DNA from: Saussurea involucrata
Lineage: Eukaryota > Streptophyta > Magnoliopsida > Asterales > Asteraceae
Assembly (NCBI GenBank): GCA_033807775.1
Contig: CM066313.1
Coordinates: 60,620,484 to 60,684,483, forward strand
DNA: 64,000 nucleotides
Direction: 5' to 3'
A program made the translations under genes and the position numbers. The notes below the pieces were generated by a model. The model saw nothing but the letters and a program-made list of their open reading frames with translations, did not search any database and was not told where the DNA came from. This document shows, in pieces, positions 1-9,661 of the stretch; the stretch's first letter is position 1, and the number at the start of each line of letters is the position of its first letter.

Positions 1-335
1 ACGACTTCTACTGTTCATGTGCGCTAGTCGTACGAGTGGCATACGACTACGACTGTTCTTTCGCGCTTGTCGTACAAGAGGTATACGACTTCGCCTGTTC
101 TTTAGTGCTAGTCGTACAAGACCCATGCGACAGTTACTGTTCATCTGTGTAGTCGTACAAGACTCCTACGACAGTTACTGTTCACCCGAGTTAGTCATAC
201 AAGACTCCTACGACAGTTACTGTTCACCCGAGTTAGTCGTACAAGACTCCTACGACAGTTACTGTTCATTGATCAAAGTCGTACAAGACATGTCCGATAG
301 TTACTGTTCACTGGAAGTTTTCGCACAAAAGATGG
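1..335 (+). repeat. 42-bp tandem repeat, open in one frame
   Basis: About eight copies of a 42-bp unit built on GTCGTACAAGACTCCTACGA. Because 42 is a multiple of three, one frame stays open from 17 to 409 and encodes a 14-residue repeat (VVQDSYDSYCSPEL-like). The repeat is clear. Whether it is translated is doubtful, since the frame continues into non-repeat sequence with no known domain. Confidence 0.8.
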
Positions 336-604
336 CAGATTACACTTCTAGTCGCACAGATTCTGAGTTGATTTTAGCCCATTTAAAGAGTGAGAAAAAT
401 GTTCTCTAGGGGCGCTGCCCCTCGACCCCGCAAGGGCGTTTCCCCTTGACCCCATCCGCTAACCAGGTAGCGGAACCCCCGTGCTAAGTCTCGGGACATT
501 TTTCTTGGAACTGTGTATAAAGCGTGGGTGCTACATGAAGCTTCCTCTTTCGAGCGAATCCGAACCAAGCTCTTAAGCCGAATTCCTACTCAACCCGCGG
601 TTCA

Positions 605-844
605 TTGACGGATTCTTTGTTATACACTGTGATTGCACTCGGTTTGTCACTCAAAACTCTCTCGTTATCTTTCTTGTGGGCTTATCGGAACGAGATCGAG
701 TTTCTACTTTTTGAAGATGTGCTCGTGCATCCAGTCGAGGTTATGGCGCACATCGAATCCGATTTTTTCAAGGTTGAAAATATGATGAGTAAGAGCAACT
801 TTCAAGGGGGGCCTAGACTTCATTCGAAGAAAAAGCATCGCTAA
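605..844 (+). pseudogene. Remnant retroelement coding segment (SNFQGG block)
   Basis: A 79-codon frame of unknown function. Its last third (VHPVEV, then SKSNFQGG) matches a minus-strand frame at 48918-49178 in the related element. Both lie immediately upstream of the polypurine tract, where the end of pol or a post-pol segment would sit in a full element. Shared peptide similarity suggests a decayed coding region. Nothing here identifies an enzyme. Confidence 0.35.
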
Positions 845-930
845 AGTTTTTCCAAGAAAATCAAGGGGGAGAGGAGCTAAAGCTTTTGAAGATTGATATG
901 ATTTTGCTTTACAAAACTTTAGGGGGAGAA

Positions 931-1172
931 TGTTAGTACCGAAAATGTACTAAATATATGAAAGTTTTGTAAAGCTTGTGTAAAGCTTGTATGTCCCTAT
1001 AAATAGGTGTTAGGAGCTCATTTGTGAAAAAAGAGGCACAATGTAGAGAGCTAATCTTGTGAGAGAAAGAGAGAGTCATCTTGTACTAAAATGATATTGA
1101 ATCTAATATGAGGATGACGTTTGTATCTCGATCTCTCTAAATACTTGAATTGTTGTTGATTTCTGGGATCAC

Positions 1173-1173
<1 letters not shown>
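931..1173 (+). repeat. 3' LTR of the partial copia-type element
   Basis: Starts TGTTAG right after the polypurine tract and ends ATCACA. A TATA-like CTATAAATAGG sits at about 996-1006, where an LTR promoter would be. About 243 bp, close to the 264-bp LTRs of the relative at 48647-50956, but substantially diverged from them. Confidence 0.65.
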
Positions 1174-1212
<39 letters not shown>

Positions 1213-1757
1213 TATAGAAATATATTATTATTCTTTTTGTTTATATATATATGGGTGTCAATTTTATACCGAGACAAACCAACCAATTCTCATACCAACT
1301 GTACCAATTTAGTTGGTACCGACCTAATTGGTTGGTATAGCGTACCAACTATTTAAACTTGGTTGGTACGTGGTATTAGAAGTCGTGTACCACGGTAATA
1401 CCGTACCGTATATATATATATTTATATTCTTTTTATAAATTATATCATTGTATTTATTTTTTATAATAAGGTCAGACATAGCTAGGCCTTTTCCCATAAT
1501 AATTTACCCCCTTTATAGGCCCTAGGCCTTTTCGACAAAAATTGTGATTTTGATTTGATATTTATACTTTCAACCCCTATACTTATTTACTTACTTTACT
1601 TTATACCTTTTACTTTCATAATTTAAAATTTACATTTAACACATATAATCGTTTATTAACTAAAATACGTTTTAATTTTAACAAGTTACACCATTATAAT
1701 CGTCTCTTCGATACGGTCGAAATGAGCCTAATATTGAATTTTTTTGATTTATATATT

Positions 1758-1810
<53 letters not shown>

Positions 1811-2350
1811 TTGGTTTCTTTTGCAAACCAAGCAATTCATAGAAACTATACAAACCAATCTTAGACGTTCATCAAGTCTAATAAATATCTGATTTTATTA
1901 TATTTCCTAATATAAAGTCATGATCATAATTAATGAACTTAATCATTTTCCATATATAATTATTATCATTATTAATTAATGATAATAATTACCATAAATA
2001 TATATGTTGTTGCCTAATATAATGGTTTGCAAAGTTTCTACAAATTGTTTGGTTTGCAAAAGAAACTCACCCTATATATATATATATATCTATATATTTC
2101 TAAGTCGGTACGGTACGGTATTACCGTGGTACACGACTTCTAATACCACGTACCAACCAAGTTTAAATAGTTGGTACGATATACCAACCAATTAGGTCGG
2201 TACCAACTAAATTGGTACCAATTAAATTGGTACGGTTGGTATGAGAATTGGTTGGTTTGTCTCAGTATAAAATTGACACCCCTATATATATAAACAAAAA
2301 GAATAATATATATATATATATTTCTATATTTCTAATATATATATATATAT
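1174..2350. repeat. Large foldback (inverted-repeat) element
   Basis: The arms 1174-1421 and about 2100-2350 are reverse complements. The left arm reads GGGTGTCAATTTTATACCG from about 1251 and the right arm ends CAGTATAAAATTGACACCC. The arms are nested outward into TA repeats. The centre holds a copy of repeat X (1530-1765) and a second, inner inverted pair (1808-1857 with 2022-2072, around GGTTTGCAAAAGAAAC). No coding capacity is seen and no superfamily can be assigned from the ends. Confidence 0.75.
1530..1765 (+). repeat. Repeat X, copy 1
   Basis: An AT-rich unit running from CTTTCAACCCCTATACTTAT through ATAATCGTTTATTAAC and ACCATTATAATCGTCTCTTC to GAAATGAGCC. The same unit appears at 28590-28825 and 63500-63720 (reverse), 63090-63320 (forward) and 43690-44000 (modified). 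Confidence 0.75.
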
Positions 2351-2382
2351 ACAAAACAAATAAATAATATATATATGTGTCA

Positions 2383-2423
<41 letters not shown>

Positions 2424-2621
2424 AATCAAAAAATGATTGTTTATGAAAACAATGCAATCATTTTTGATACCATTAGCCTCCCCCTATACAAAAATGTGGC
2501 AGAGGGTATACTTAGAATTGGCTTGGCCTTCATATTATATTAAAATCTAGGGTGCTTGTGTGAAACAAAAAGAACTCCAACAGTGGTAAAATCTAGGGTG
2601 CTTCCTAATATATATATATAT
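2351..2621. other. Non-coding, TA microsatellite and short direct repeat
   Basis: Mostly TA repeats around a short unique piece. TAAAATCTAGGGTGCTT occurs twice, about 46 bp apart (near 2541 and 2587). No coding sequence recognised. Confidence 0.5.
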
Positions 2622-3472
2622 ATATATATGGTCAAGTTATTTTATTAACCAAAATTTTGGTGTTAACCATATTAACCCTATCTCATCCCTTGATTATTTA
2701 GATCAATGGTTGAGATTAAATAATCATTAAACTCTTAAAATAAATGCTGAAATTTTAATGATGATATGTGAACCATCACGATAGGGGCAAAATAGGAAAT
2801 TATATTGTGAGTATATTCTCTAATAATTAACCAAAACATTTAATGCTTCAACTCCATTAAAATATCATATCAAGTTTCACCCTCATGAATATATTTGTCT
2901 GTGCACATTTGTGAAATTCTGTGTTCACCATGTTTCACCCTCATGAATATCCTAAAATATCATATCAGTCTATGCACATTTGTGAAATTCTGTGTTCACC
3001 ATGTTTCACCCTCATGAATATCCTAAAATATCATATTAGTCTATGCACATTTGTGAAATTCTGTGTTCACCATATTACAATCTGTGCGAAACACAAATGT
3101 TCACGGAATAGCAGGGTTTGTTCATGTAATAATAGGTTTTATTTGGCAAAAGGTTGGATCAATTTTAGACGTTTTAATTGAAGGATCGATTTTGATGAAC
3201 AATAGAAAATTCAAAACACCAAGCTATTAACTAAAAAATTATGAATTCCTAATTTAAATTTGTAACTCCCAAATCCCAATTAATTATTAAAATTTGTAAC
3301 TCCAAACTAAAAACTATAAAAAAAATCTATTTATAAAATTCCAAATATACCCTTGAGCATTAATTCATATGTTACTAACAACCAACTCAAAAGAAGAGCT
3401 CTCATTGGTGGAAAAGGGTTAACAAAGTTAACACCTTTTGTATAGTTAGGATAATAACTTGACTCTATATAT
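2622..3472. mobile_element. TIR element of unknown class inside TA repeats
   Basis: The left end (GGTCAAGTTATTTTATTAACC, then GGTGTTAAC) and the right end (GGTTAACAAAGTTAACACC, then AATAACTTGAC) are imperfect inverted repeats, each bordered by TATATA. Inside, about two and a half copies of a 75-bp tandem unit lie at 2895-3078 (TGCACATTTGTGAAATTCTG). No transposase is present, so it is non-autonomous. Insertion into TA tracts hides any target duplication. Confidence 0.55.
2895..3078 (+). repeat. 75-bp tandem repeat
   Basis: The unit carrying TGTGAAATTCTGTGTTCACC and CACCCTCATGAATATCC repeats two to three times within the TIR element. Confidence 0.7.
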
Positions 3473-3794
3473 ATATGTATATATATATTCTGTGTGTATC
3501 TACCAACAAGGAATGGCTCGTAGAACCGGTGGCGACGTAAGAGGGAAGGGAAGATTAAAGCGGCTGAAAGGGCTGGCTACGTGTGGTTGTATTATCGGAC
3601 AAAGCTGCTGTGTTGTTCTGTGGTGGCACCAGGTTCATCCCTCACAAACAGGGGTGTCCCCCCACTGATTCATAGCAATGTCTTATTTAGTTGTGAGTTG
3701 GTGAGTTTTGGCCACTGTGGGTCCATGCTGTTTGGTGGTTTTGGTAACCACTTTCTTTGTTTGCCTTATGGATTGTGGGTGTAGTTGGGATTGC

Positions 3795-3963
3795 TTTTTT
3801 TTGGAAAGGGTATTCCAGGCATAGCCCGGACTAATCCCTGGCAATTTTGAAACTTAAAGATGTCTTATCAATGTTGAGGATGCCTGGAATCGAACCCTGG
3901 GTAGATGGGATATTCCACCACATCACCCCAGGCGATCAACCACTGCGCTACAACCTGATTGAC
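3795..3963 (-). mobile_element. tRNA-derived SINE
   Basis: Read on the minus strand, it begins with a pol III A box (TAGCGCAGTGG) and has a perfect B box (GGTTCGATTCC) about 50 bp on. It then has a unique body ending in ATTAGTCCGGG...ACCC and an A tail, seen as TTTTTTTT at 3795-3802 on the plus strand. It is flanked by GTAGTTGGGATTGC (3781-3794) and GTAGTTGTGATTGC (3964-3977), a 14-bp target duplication with one mismatch. Length, boxes, tail and duplication together make this a SINE and not a tRNA gene. Confidence 0.88.
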
Positions 3964-4632
3964 GTAGTTGTGATTGCTCTTTTTAATAAAAGTTTGGTTT
4001 GTTTACTGTTTAAAAAAAAGGAAGACAATATGCAGGTTTGATGCTTTCCCTTGTGTAAATGCAAAGATTAATCCCAATCTTGGAAATGTTTTGGGCTTTT
4101 TCAGCTTTCAATAAAATTAAAACACCAAATCAAAAAAGAGAAGAGGAAACAAGAAACAGAAACAAGAAACAAGAAAGGAGGGGGTGGGTGGGTGGGTGGG
4201 GTGTCTTGAAGATTTGAGTTTTCCGGCGAATCTGCAGAATCCGGTGACTCTCGTTTTTTCGGCGAGCGACTTTTCAGCGCCTCAAAACACTCGATTTCTT
4301 GTTGTTTTTCATATCTAAAAATAGCAATATGATCGAAATCAAGAAACGAACATATCTGTGTCCTTAGATCGAACAAAAACACATTCAAAATCATGAATCG
4401 ATCATCATTCTTCACGATGAACAAAACCTTTATGTCGAAGCAGATCTTCTTCAAACTCGAATAAATGTTGCTGGAATTCGAATCTGGAAGTTTCAATCAG
4501 CTGTAAATCAAGAGAGAAATCAATATGTGATGATTAATATGAACAAATTACAACCAAAAACACAAAATCGATCCCCACAGTCGATGATTAATATGAACAA
4601 ATTACAACCAAAAAAGTCCAGATGGAAACGAG

Positions 4633-4860
4633 ATGAAACCCAAATTACCAATTTGGCTGCACCACCATGCCAATAATGTTAATCCCCTCGACAACTCGAC
4701 TCCGAATTCGTTGTTTTGGGATTCATCGAGCTCCAACAACAACAATGACGGCATATTGTCATCGGAAATGGTACAGTGGGTTGGAAATTGGCTCAATTGG
4801 CTGATACAACTCATGTGGAGTTCGAGTACAGAGGTTCAATCAATGACCTGCTACCCCCTC
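4633..4860 (+). pseudogene. Possible captured gene fragment (low-complexity Asn/Ser-rich)
   Basis: An open frame starting MKPKLPIWLHHHANN, with an Asn run and a WLNW-type ending, then a TA microsatellite. The KPKLPIWL phrase and Asn/Ser richness recall the C-terminal half of plant INDETERMINATE-domain zinc-finger proteins, but no zinc finger is present and this is a resemblance from memory. An upstream direct repeat (ATGATTAATATGAACAAATT at about 4528 and 4584) suggests rearrangement. Treat as a fragment of unknown origin. Confidence 0.2.
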
Positions 4861-5405
4861 TGTGTGATGTATATATATATATATACATATATATATAATA
4901 TAGTAAAATACATAACAAGTCCCTACACTTCAACCTTTTAAACAAAAACAATAACAAAAAAACAAAAAGTGCAAAAATGGGACAAAATGGTGAAAAGACG
5001 AAAATACCCCTGACTCTAACGGGGGTTTTTAACGGGGTTAGTAGCCAGGTCCTTATTTCAAAGCAAAATCAAAACCATGAGGACGAAAAGTCTAATTATG
5101 AAACCATAGGTCCTTGTTTCAAAGAAATCGGTATACCTTAAGGACTAAAAGTAGAGTTTACTCTAAAAAAATAATTGAAACCCATAAGATTGAAATAAAT
5201 AGTGCTTTGAAAATGCCAATGAATAATAGGGACTATAGAAGGAGCTATGACGTGTCTACATTATATTATAAAATATCAAAGAAAAATTCTAAAAAACAAT
5301 CTTTTATGCATCAAATATGATTTATCGGTGTATATTACTTAAAATTTAAAATTACAATTAATAATATATGACTACAATTTTTAAAGCCGAATGTTTGAAT
5401 TCATA
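4861..5405. other. Decayed non-coding repeat
   Basis: TA microsatellite, then an AC-rich stretch and two diverged direct repeats (AGGTCCTTATTTCAAAG near 5049 and AGGTCCTTGTTTCAAAG near 5108). Phrases such as AAGTCCCTACACTT and GAGTTTACTCT resemble the ends of the TIR elements at 41916-44797. No gene seen. Confidence 0.35.
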
Positions 5406-5580
5406 ATTAAAATAGGGGATTTAATTAAAATGCCCCAACTTTGACCAAATCTTACACAACTGCTCCCTCTGTCTCCCATTTTGCAAAAAATGCCCCGTAT
5501 TTTTGCGATGTAGGTCGCGGTCGCGGACCCTCTACTTTTGGCCAGCGAAATTGGTCTGCGATGGGTCCCAAATTTTGCTA
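5406..5580 (+). repeat. MULE-1 left TIR with 9-bp target duplication
   Basis: Target duplication ATTAAAATA at 5406-5414, then the TIR: AAAATGCCCCAACTTTGACC, ACACAACTGC, CTCCCATTTTGCAAAAA, then TCGCGGACCCTCTA. Each block is found inverted near the right end (41640-41809). Confidence 0.88.
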
Positions 5581-5584
5581 ATAT

Positions 5585-5772
5585 TACAACATTTGTCCCT
5601 TATCTTTGCTATAATACAACTTAAGTCCCTTATGTTTGCTAAATTACACATTAGGTCCCTTATTTTTGCTAAATTACAACTTAGGTCCCTTATCTTTGCT
5701 AAATTACAACTTAGGTCCCTAAACTTTGCTAAATTACACATTAGATCCCTTATGTTTGCTAAATTACACGGG
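5585..5772 (+). repeat. 30-bp tandem repeat in the MULE-1 subterminal region
   Basis: Six to seven copies of a 30-bp unit like TTAGGTCCCTTATCTTTGCT + AAATTACAAC. It lies between the left TIR and the end of the transposase gene. Confidence 0.8.
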
Positions 5773-5842
5773 ACGATAAAGTAGATAAAATCATGTTATA
5801 TAAAAGCAAGAGCACTTAGCATACAAGATTTAGTCGTTAAAA

Positions 5843-5988
5843 TCAAGGAAAATCAATGTCCAGGTCAATGCTATCATATCTTAGACTTCCATGTGATTCT
5901 AGCTCCGATGGGCCCTGCGTGCTACTTCTTTGACTAACGGAACGTCTACTCCTTGTCACGCTTGAAGGGGAGGGAGTTGGACACTCTC
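5843..5988 (-). pseudogene. MULE-1 transposase, C-terminal fragment
   Basis: The last piece of the interrupted transposase gene. On the minus strand, reading from the Cop-A target duplication (GAGAG), the frame continues with TGT, the final Cys of the zinc knuckle whose first three ligands lie at 15242-15300. It then has a Ser/Arg-rich tail and a stop at 5843-5845. The fit of frame and knuckle across the insertion is what links the two pieces. It carries no domain of its own. Confidence 0.8.
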
Positions 5989-6782
5989 TGTTAGCTCCAA
6001 TATTCACAATATTAGAAGTATTGAAAAATAGGCCAAGTAAAGAAGACTTCGACAGAAGCTCTGCCGAGTGCTCACAGAAGTTCTGCGAAGTGTCACAGAA
6101 GCTCTGCCGAAGTAACCAAGATCATTCAAGAAATGCCAAGACCAAAGAACGAACTGAAGAAATACTTCTCACAGAGGACCGAGCCGCAGAACCTCTGTCA
6201 CCCTTGACAGAGCCTCTGCGGTTTATACCAAAGACTTGAAAGATTCAAAAATATCTTAATATTTCAGGATCCGTACATCCACTTGCTTCAAGCGTGCCCT
6301 GACATCAACTACACATGTCAAACTCTGATAGGGCTCTGTCAAATGTGGAACATGCGCATTTAATGAACAACGTACCTACTACTGTTCATCCAACATGCTC
6401 ATTAAATGAACATCGTACCTTGCAATTGTTAATACGATCCTGTCAACAGTAGATCAGTCCTTATTGTCCCTTGTAGAAGTAGTATTAATAGAAGGTTCAT
6501 GTGAACTCTTCTATTAAGGCTTAAGCACACAAAACTTCTCATACATCATTAAGTCTTGCACTTACACACACACCAGCAGTTCTTCACATGTGCTTGGTGT
6601 TAATATATATCAAATACAGTAATCTTTGAGATATTCATCTGTTCATTATATACTGATTATTTGATATTGTGTGTTGTTTCTATATAAACATATCTGTTAG
6701 TTCTTCAAATACGCTTCCACAACACATCTCATTTGAACTAATAGATTAGATAATCTTTGTTAATCAAATACGGGAACCAACA
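5989..6782 (+). repeat. Cop-A 5' LTR
   Basis: 794 bp, TGTTAGCTCC...GGAACCAACA. Where the 3' LTR has a clean TATA-type GTATAAATAG, this copy reads GTATTAATAG (about 6482-6491), so its promoter may be weakened. Confidence 0.92.
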
Positions 6783-6784
6783 AT

Positions 6785-6796
6785 TGGTATCAGAGC
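6785..6796 (+). other. Cop-A primer-binding site
   Basis: TGGTATCAGAGC, two bases after the 5' LTR; complementary to the 3' end of plant initiator tRNA-Met, the usual copia primer. Confidence 0.9.
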
Positions 6797-7062
6797 AAAG
6801 CTTGATTTTTAATCAAGTGATCCTCGTTTAACAAGATTATTGATAGAAACTTGGTCCTTTTAACCTGTTATTCATTCCTACAAACAGATTCTGTTTTTCA
6901 GCCATTTTCGATTTATTCGATATTTGGTAAACTTATAGAACCTGTTTTCTTTGGTTAAAACTCCATTTTAGTGCACTGTTTAAAGCTTGTAAACTCTTTT
7001 CAAAGTATCCACTTCATCTTCAGAAAGTCTGCCGATCCAATCTTTTCCTTTCAAGTAACAAT

Positions 7063-8079
7063 ATGTCAAGACTAAAATTTAGTGCTGATGTTGACTCTCA
7101 TTATTATTCAAAACTCAGTACAAATTTTCGAAAGATAATTCCTACTCTTGAAAAAGAAATAGAAGAAAGGAACAAGGGCATTCTTATTGATTCAGATAAA
7201 ATTACTAAACTTGAAGAATTAAGTAAACTCCTAAACTGTGAAAATCTTGAACTGAAAAGAATTTTATCTGAGTCTGAAGAAAAGAAGAAAAGCCTTGAAC
7301 TTAAATGTCTAAACTTTTCTAAACTAATTTCCAATTTTGAAAAGCTTGTGATAAGCGAAAAAGAAAAATTTGGAAAAGAGAAAGCTATTCTTGAAACAAA
7401 TAATGTGGAACTTTCTTTCAAAATCTCAGAATTACAGAAAACTCTTGAAAAAAAGAGAAAAGAGCAGGATTTTGAAAGAAAAGAGACTGAAAAGGTGAAG
7501 GTTGAAGGTTTTCAAACAAAATGTTTGAAATATGATTTTGAGAAAGAAAGAAAGGTTTTTAAAACTGAAATGTCAAATTTAACAAAGAGACTATCTGATT
7601 TGTCAACTAAGATTATGTTGGAGAAGAGGTATAAATTAGATCTTCTAAAGAAGTTTGATTTAAACCTTAAAGAAAAAGATGTTTTAGCTAAAAGGCTTAA
7701 AAACCTTGTTTTAGCAAACTCTTGTACGAATAATACAAATAATCTTGTTTTCAAAAAGATAAAAATGGTTTGGAAAGTCAAAAGCTCTATGCCTGACAAA
7801 AACACTCCAAAGCCATTTGTTTCTACTAAGCATTCATCTTTTCATTCTCAAAATTATAAATGCCTTGATCTTCTGTTTCAATTAAAAAACCTTTTCTCTA
7901 AATCCTTCTGTGTTCTAAATGGATCATTTCAAAAGAAAATACCAAAAACCCAAAGTGAGAAAAGTCACAGAAAGGAACCTGGCAAACAAGCAAAAACTGA
8001 CAAACCAGAGGACCTGAAGACAGCTCCAAATCCTAACATTCTAGGACCCATTTGGATATGGGTACCAAAATGTCTTTAA
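7063..8079 (+). CDS. Cop-A gag-like coiled-coil protein (C-terminal part)
   Basis: 338 codons. Residues 1 to about 215 are heptad-rich Lys/Glu/Leu coiled coil; then come the phrase KKIKMVWKVKSS and a basic tail ending W-VPK before the stop. The same order is seen in the Cop-B frame at 30060-31337 (KKVNMVWRVKGS, ending RWIPKSV), so the two are homologous. In Asteraceae copia elements this segment sits in gag, after the CCHC knuckle region. No knuckle or capsid-type UBN2 domain is seen here, so this is a partial gag. Expected role: particle assembly. The start ATG follows the untranslated leader directly, but a longer ancestral gag was probably lost. Confidence 0.55.
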   Translation: MSRLKFSADVDSHYYSKLSTNFRKIIPTLEKEIEERNKGILIDSDKITKLEELSKLLNCENLELKRILSESEEKKKSLELKCLNFSKLISNFEKLVISEKEKFGKEKAILETNNVELSFKISELQKTLEKKRKEQDFERKETEKVKVEGFQTKCLKYDFEKERKVFKTEMSNLTKRLSDLSTKIMLEKRYKLDLLKKFDLNLKEKDVLAKRLKNLVLANSCTNNTNNLVFKKIKMVWKVKSSMPDKNTPKPFVSTKHSSFHSQNYKCLDLLFQLKNLFSKSFCVLNGSFQKKIPKTQSEKSHRKEPGKQAKTDKPEDLKTAPNPNILGPIWIWVPKCL

Positions 8080-9355
8080 TCTGTCTTGCAGGTACAAGGA
8101 CTTCTAAACACATCAGTTTAGGACTCAATCTTCAGAAGAAAAATGTACTCCTTAAGGACTCGGGCTTCAAAATTAACAATGACTCTTAAAACACTCAGTT
8201 TAAGACTCAAACTTCAAAGGTTCTATACTTCACAGAGCCTCTGTGGAATTGCTCAAAACCTCTGACAATCCCCACAGAACCTCTGATAAGGTTGACCTAT
8301 GTTATATGCTTTTCTTCACATTTTAAAACCAAGCATAGGTCAAGGGGGAGCAGAAGGAGAACATACTTGATCTACAAAGGTTGATTAGGTCAAGGGGGAG
8401 CAGAAGGAGAACATACTTGATCTACAAAGGTTGATTAGGTCAAGGGGAGCAGAAGAAGAACATACTTGATCTACAGAGGTTGATTAGATCAAGGGGGAGA
8501 AATAGGAGACCTTGCTTAATCTACAGAGATTTATAAGTCAAGGGGGAGCCAAGGAAGAGATAACATCTACAGAAGAAAAGAACTTTGCCGGACAAAGAAG
8601 AACAAAAAGGTTGGTATCTCGTACAAATTCTTTTTGAAAATAATTTTCTAGGACACAAATTACTAAATATGTTCTAGAAACATTATTAAAAACATTCCAA
8701 ATAAAATTTGATCAAAAAGAATATTGAGTTTTCCATTATTAGAAATTTGAGGTCATAGAACCTCTGCTGAGTCCAACAGAGGTTCTGCAGGCAAAAGCTT
8801 TATGATCATAAATTAATAATCTTGGAAACTCTGTCGATCACCTTGGGTGTCAATTTCAAAAGAAATCATCGCATACAAATGCACTGCAACAGAAGTCAAT
8901 GGTTACAAAGTTCTTCCCACTATTAAGAACTTCTGTAGACCATCACTTGTCTAAAAAGACTTTGCTGCATAAAATTTTGTTTCAAACACAATTTTCTAGG
9001 ACACTAGCTTTCAAATAGGTCCTAAAAACATTGTTTAAAACAATCAAAAACCTGGATGATCAAAAAGGTTTATAAATTGTTAGATATGAGAAATTTCTTG
9101 TCTCAGAGCCTCTGCTGGCTCTGACAGAGGTCCAAAAACCTCTGTAAAGAAGTTTCTATACTAAAAATTTATCGATCCTCTCCATGGAATTTTCAACCAT
9201 TTTAAGTCAAGGTACAACCTTCAGAGGAAAGAGAAACAAGGTTTTCAAATCACAGAGCTTCTGTAAAACAACAGAACCTCTGTCAGTTTTTACTTTGGGC
9301 AATTCTGAAACTTTAACGGTTCATATCTGCGAGTGAAAAACAAGTGGTGAGAAAT
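8080..9355 (+). other. Cop-A post-pol non-coding region
   Basis: No open frame. It corresponds to 33289-34360 in the truncated relative, which lies directly after the end of pol there. In Cop-A it abuts gag, so the whole of pol has been deleted between about 8100 and 8225. It is dense in ACAGAGG/CCTCTGT words and polypurine-like motifs. Confidence 0.65.
8338..8545 (+). repeat. Tandem polypurine-like motifs (50-bp unit)
   Basis: CAAGGGGGAG recurs at 8341 and 8391, as CAAGGGGAGC at 8441, and again near 8490 and 8530. The first four are in 50-bp register with AACATACTTGATCTACA between them. Repeated polypurine tracts upstream of the true one are described for Sirevirus elements. Confidence 0.8.
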
Positions 9356-9358
9356 AAA

Positions 9359-9563
9359 CCCACGCGCCAAGCATTAATGGGCCGCGCACGACGTCAAGTC
9401 ATACTCTGACACTGCTGACGTGTCAAATTTCCATTGGACGTAAATGGCACGCGTCTTTCTGGAAAGTTGAACCAGCCGTAACCACTCAAGTGCGGACCCC
9501 AAATTTTATTCACCTCCAAATATTAACCCTTTCGGATTATAACCGTTACCCCTCAGTATAAAA
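9359..9563 (+). promoter_or_regulatory. Candidate internal promoter of the Cop-A env-like ORF
   Basis: Within a block strongly conserved in the relative (34364-34570) lie CACGACGTC (about 9387-9395), TGACGTGTC (9416-9424), a CCAATGG-type sequence on the reverse strand (ATTGG, about 9433), and TATAAAA (9557-9563), 105 bp before the ATG at 9662. ACGT-core motifs bind plant bZIP factors. Spacings are nearly the same in both copies. No transcription data are available; promoter function is inferred. Confidence 0.5.
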
Positions 9564-9661
9564 CCCAAATTACCTCTTCTCACAAAAACTTTACGAATTT
9601 ACTTTCTTCTCCGGCGAACCTGCAACTACTCTCAAAACTTCATCTATTCCTACTTGCAAAA

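Larger units (their letters stand above)
1..1173 (+). mobile_element. 3' part of a non-autonomous copia-type LTR element
   Basis: The window opens inside this element. It ends with a polypurine tract (913-930, AAAACTTTAGGGGGAGAA) followed directly by an LTR that starts TGTTAG. The block GCTAAGTCTCGGGACA and the phrase around residues SNFQGG (near 800) recur, in the opposite orientation, in the complete element at 48647-50956, so the two are one family. No reverse transcriptase or integrase coding is visible, so it depends on other elements for mobility. The 5' part lies outside the window. Confidence 0.7.

Noticed and set aside
17..409. 130-codon protein-coding ORF
   Set aside because: Produced by a 42-bp tandem repeat inside a retroelement; no domain and no support for translation.
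3880..3960. Possible tRNA gene on the minus strand (A and B boxes)
   Set aside because: No cloverleaf with paired acceptor arms; box spacing, A tail and target duplication show a SINE.
4101..4496. Minus-strand 131-codon ORF
   Set aside because: Low-complexity (Pro run from CCCACC repeats, hydrophobic Phe/Leu tail), no domain, no promoter or homolog recognised.
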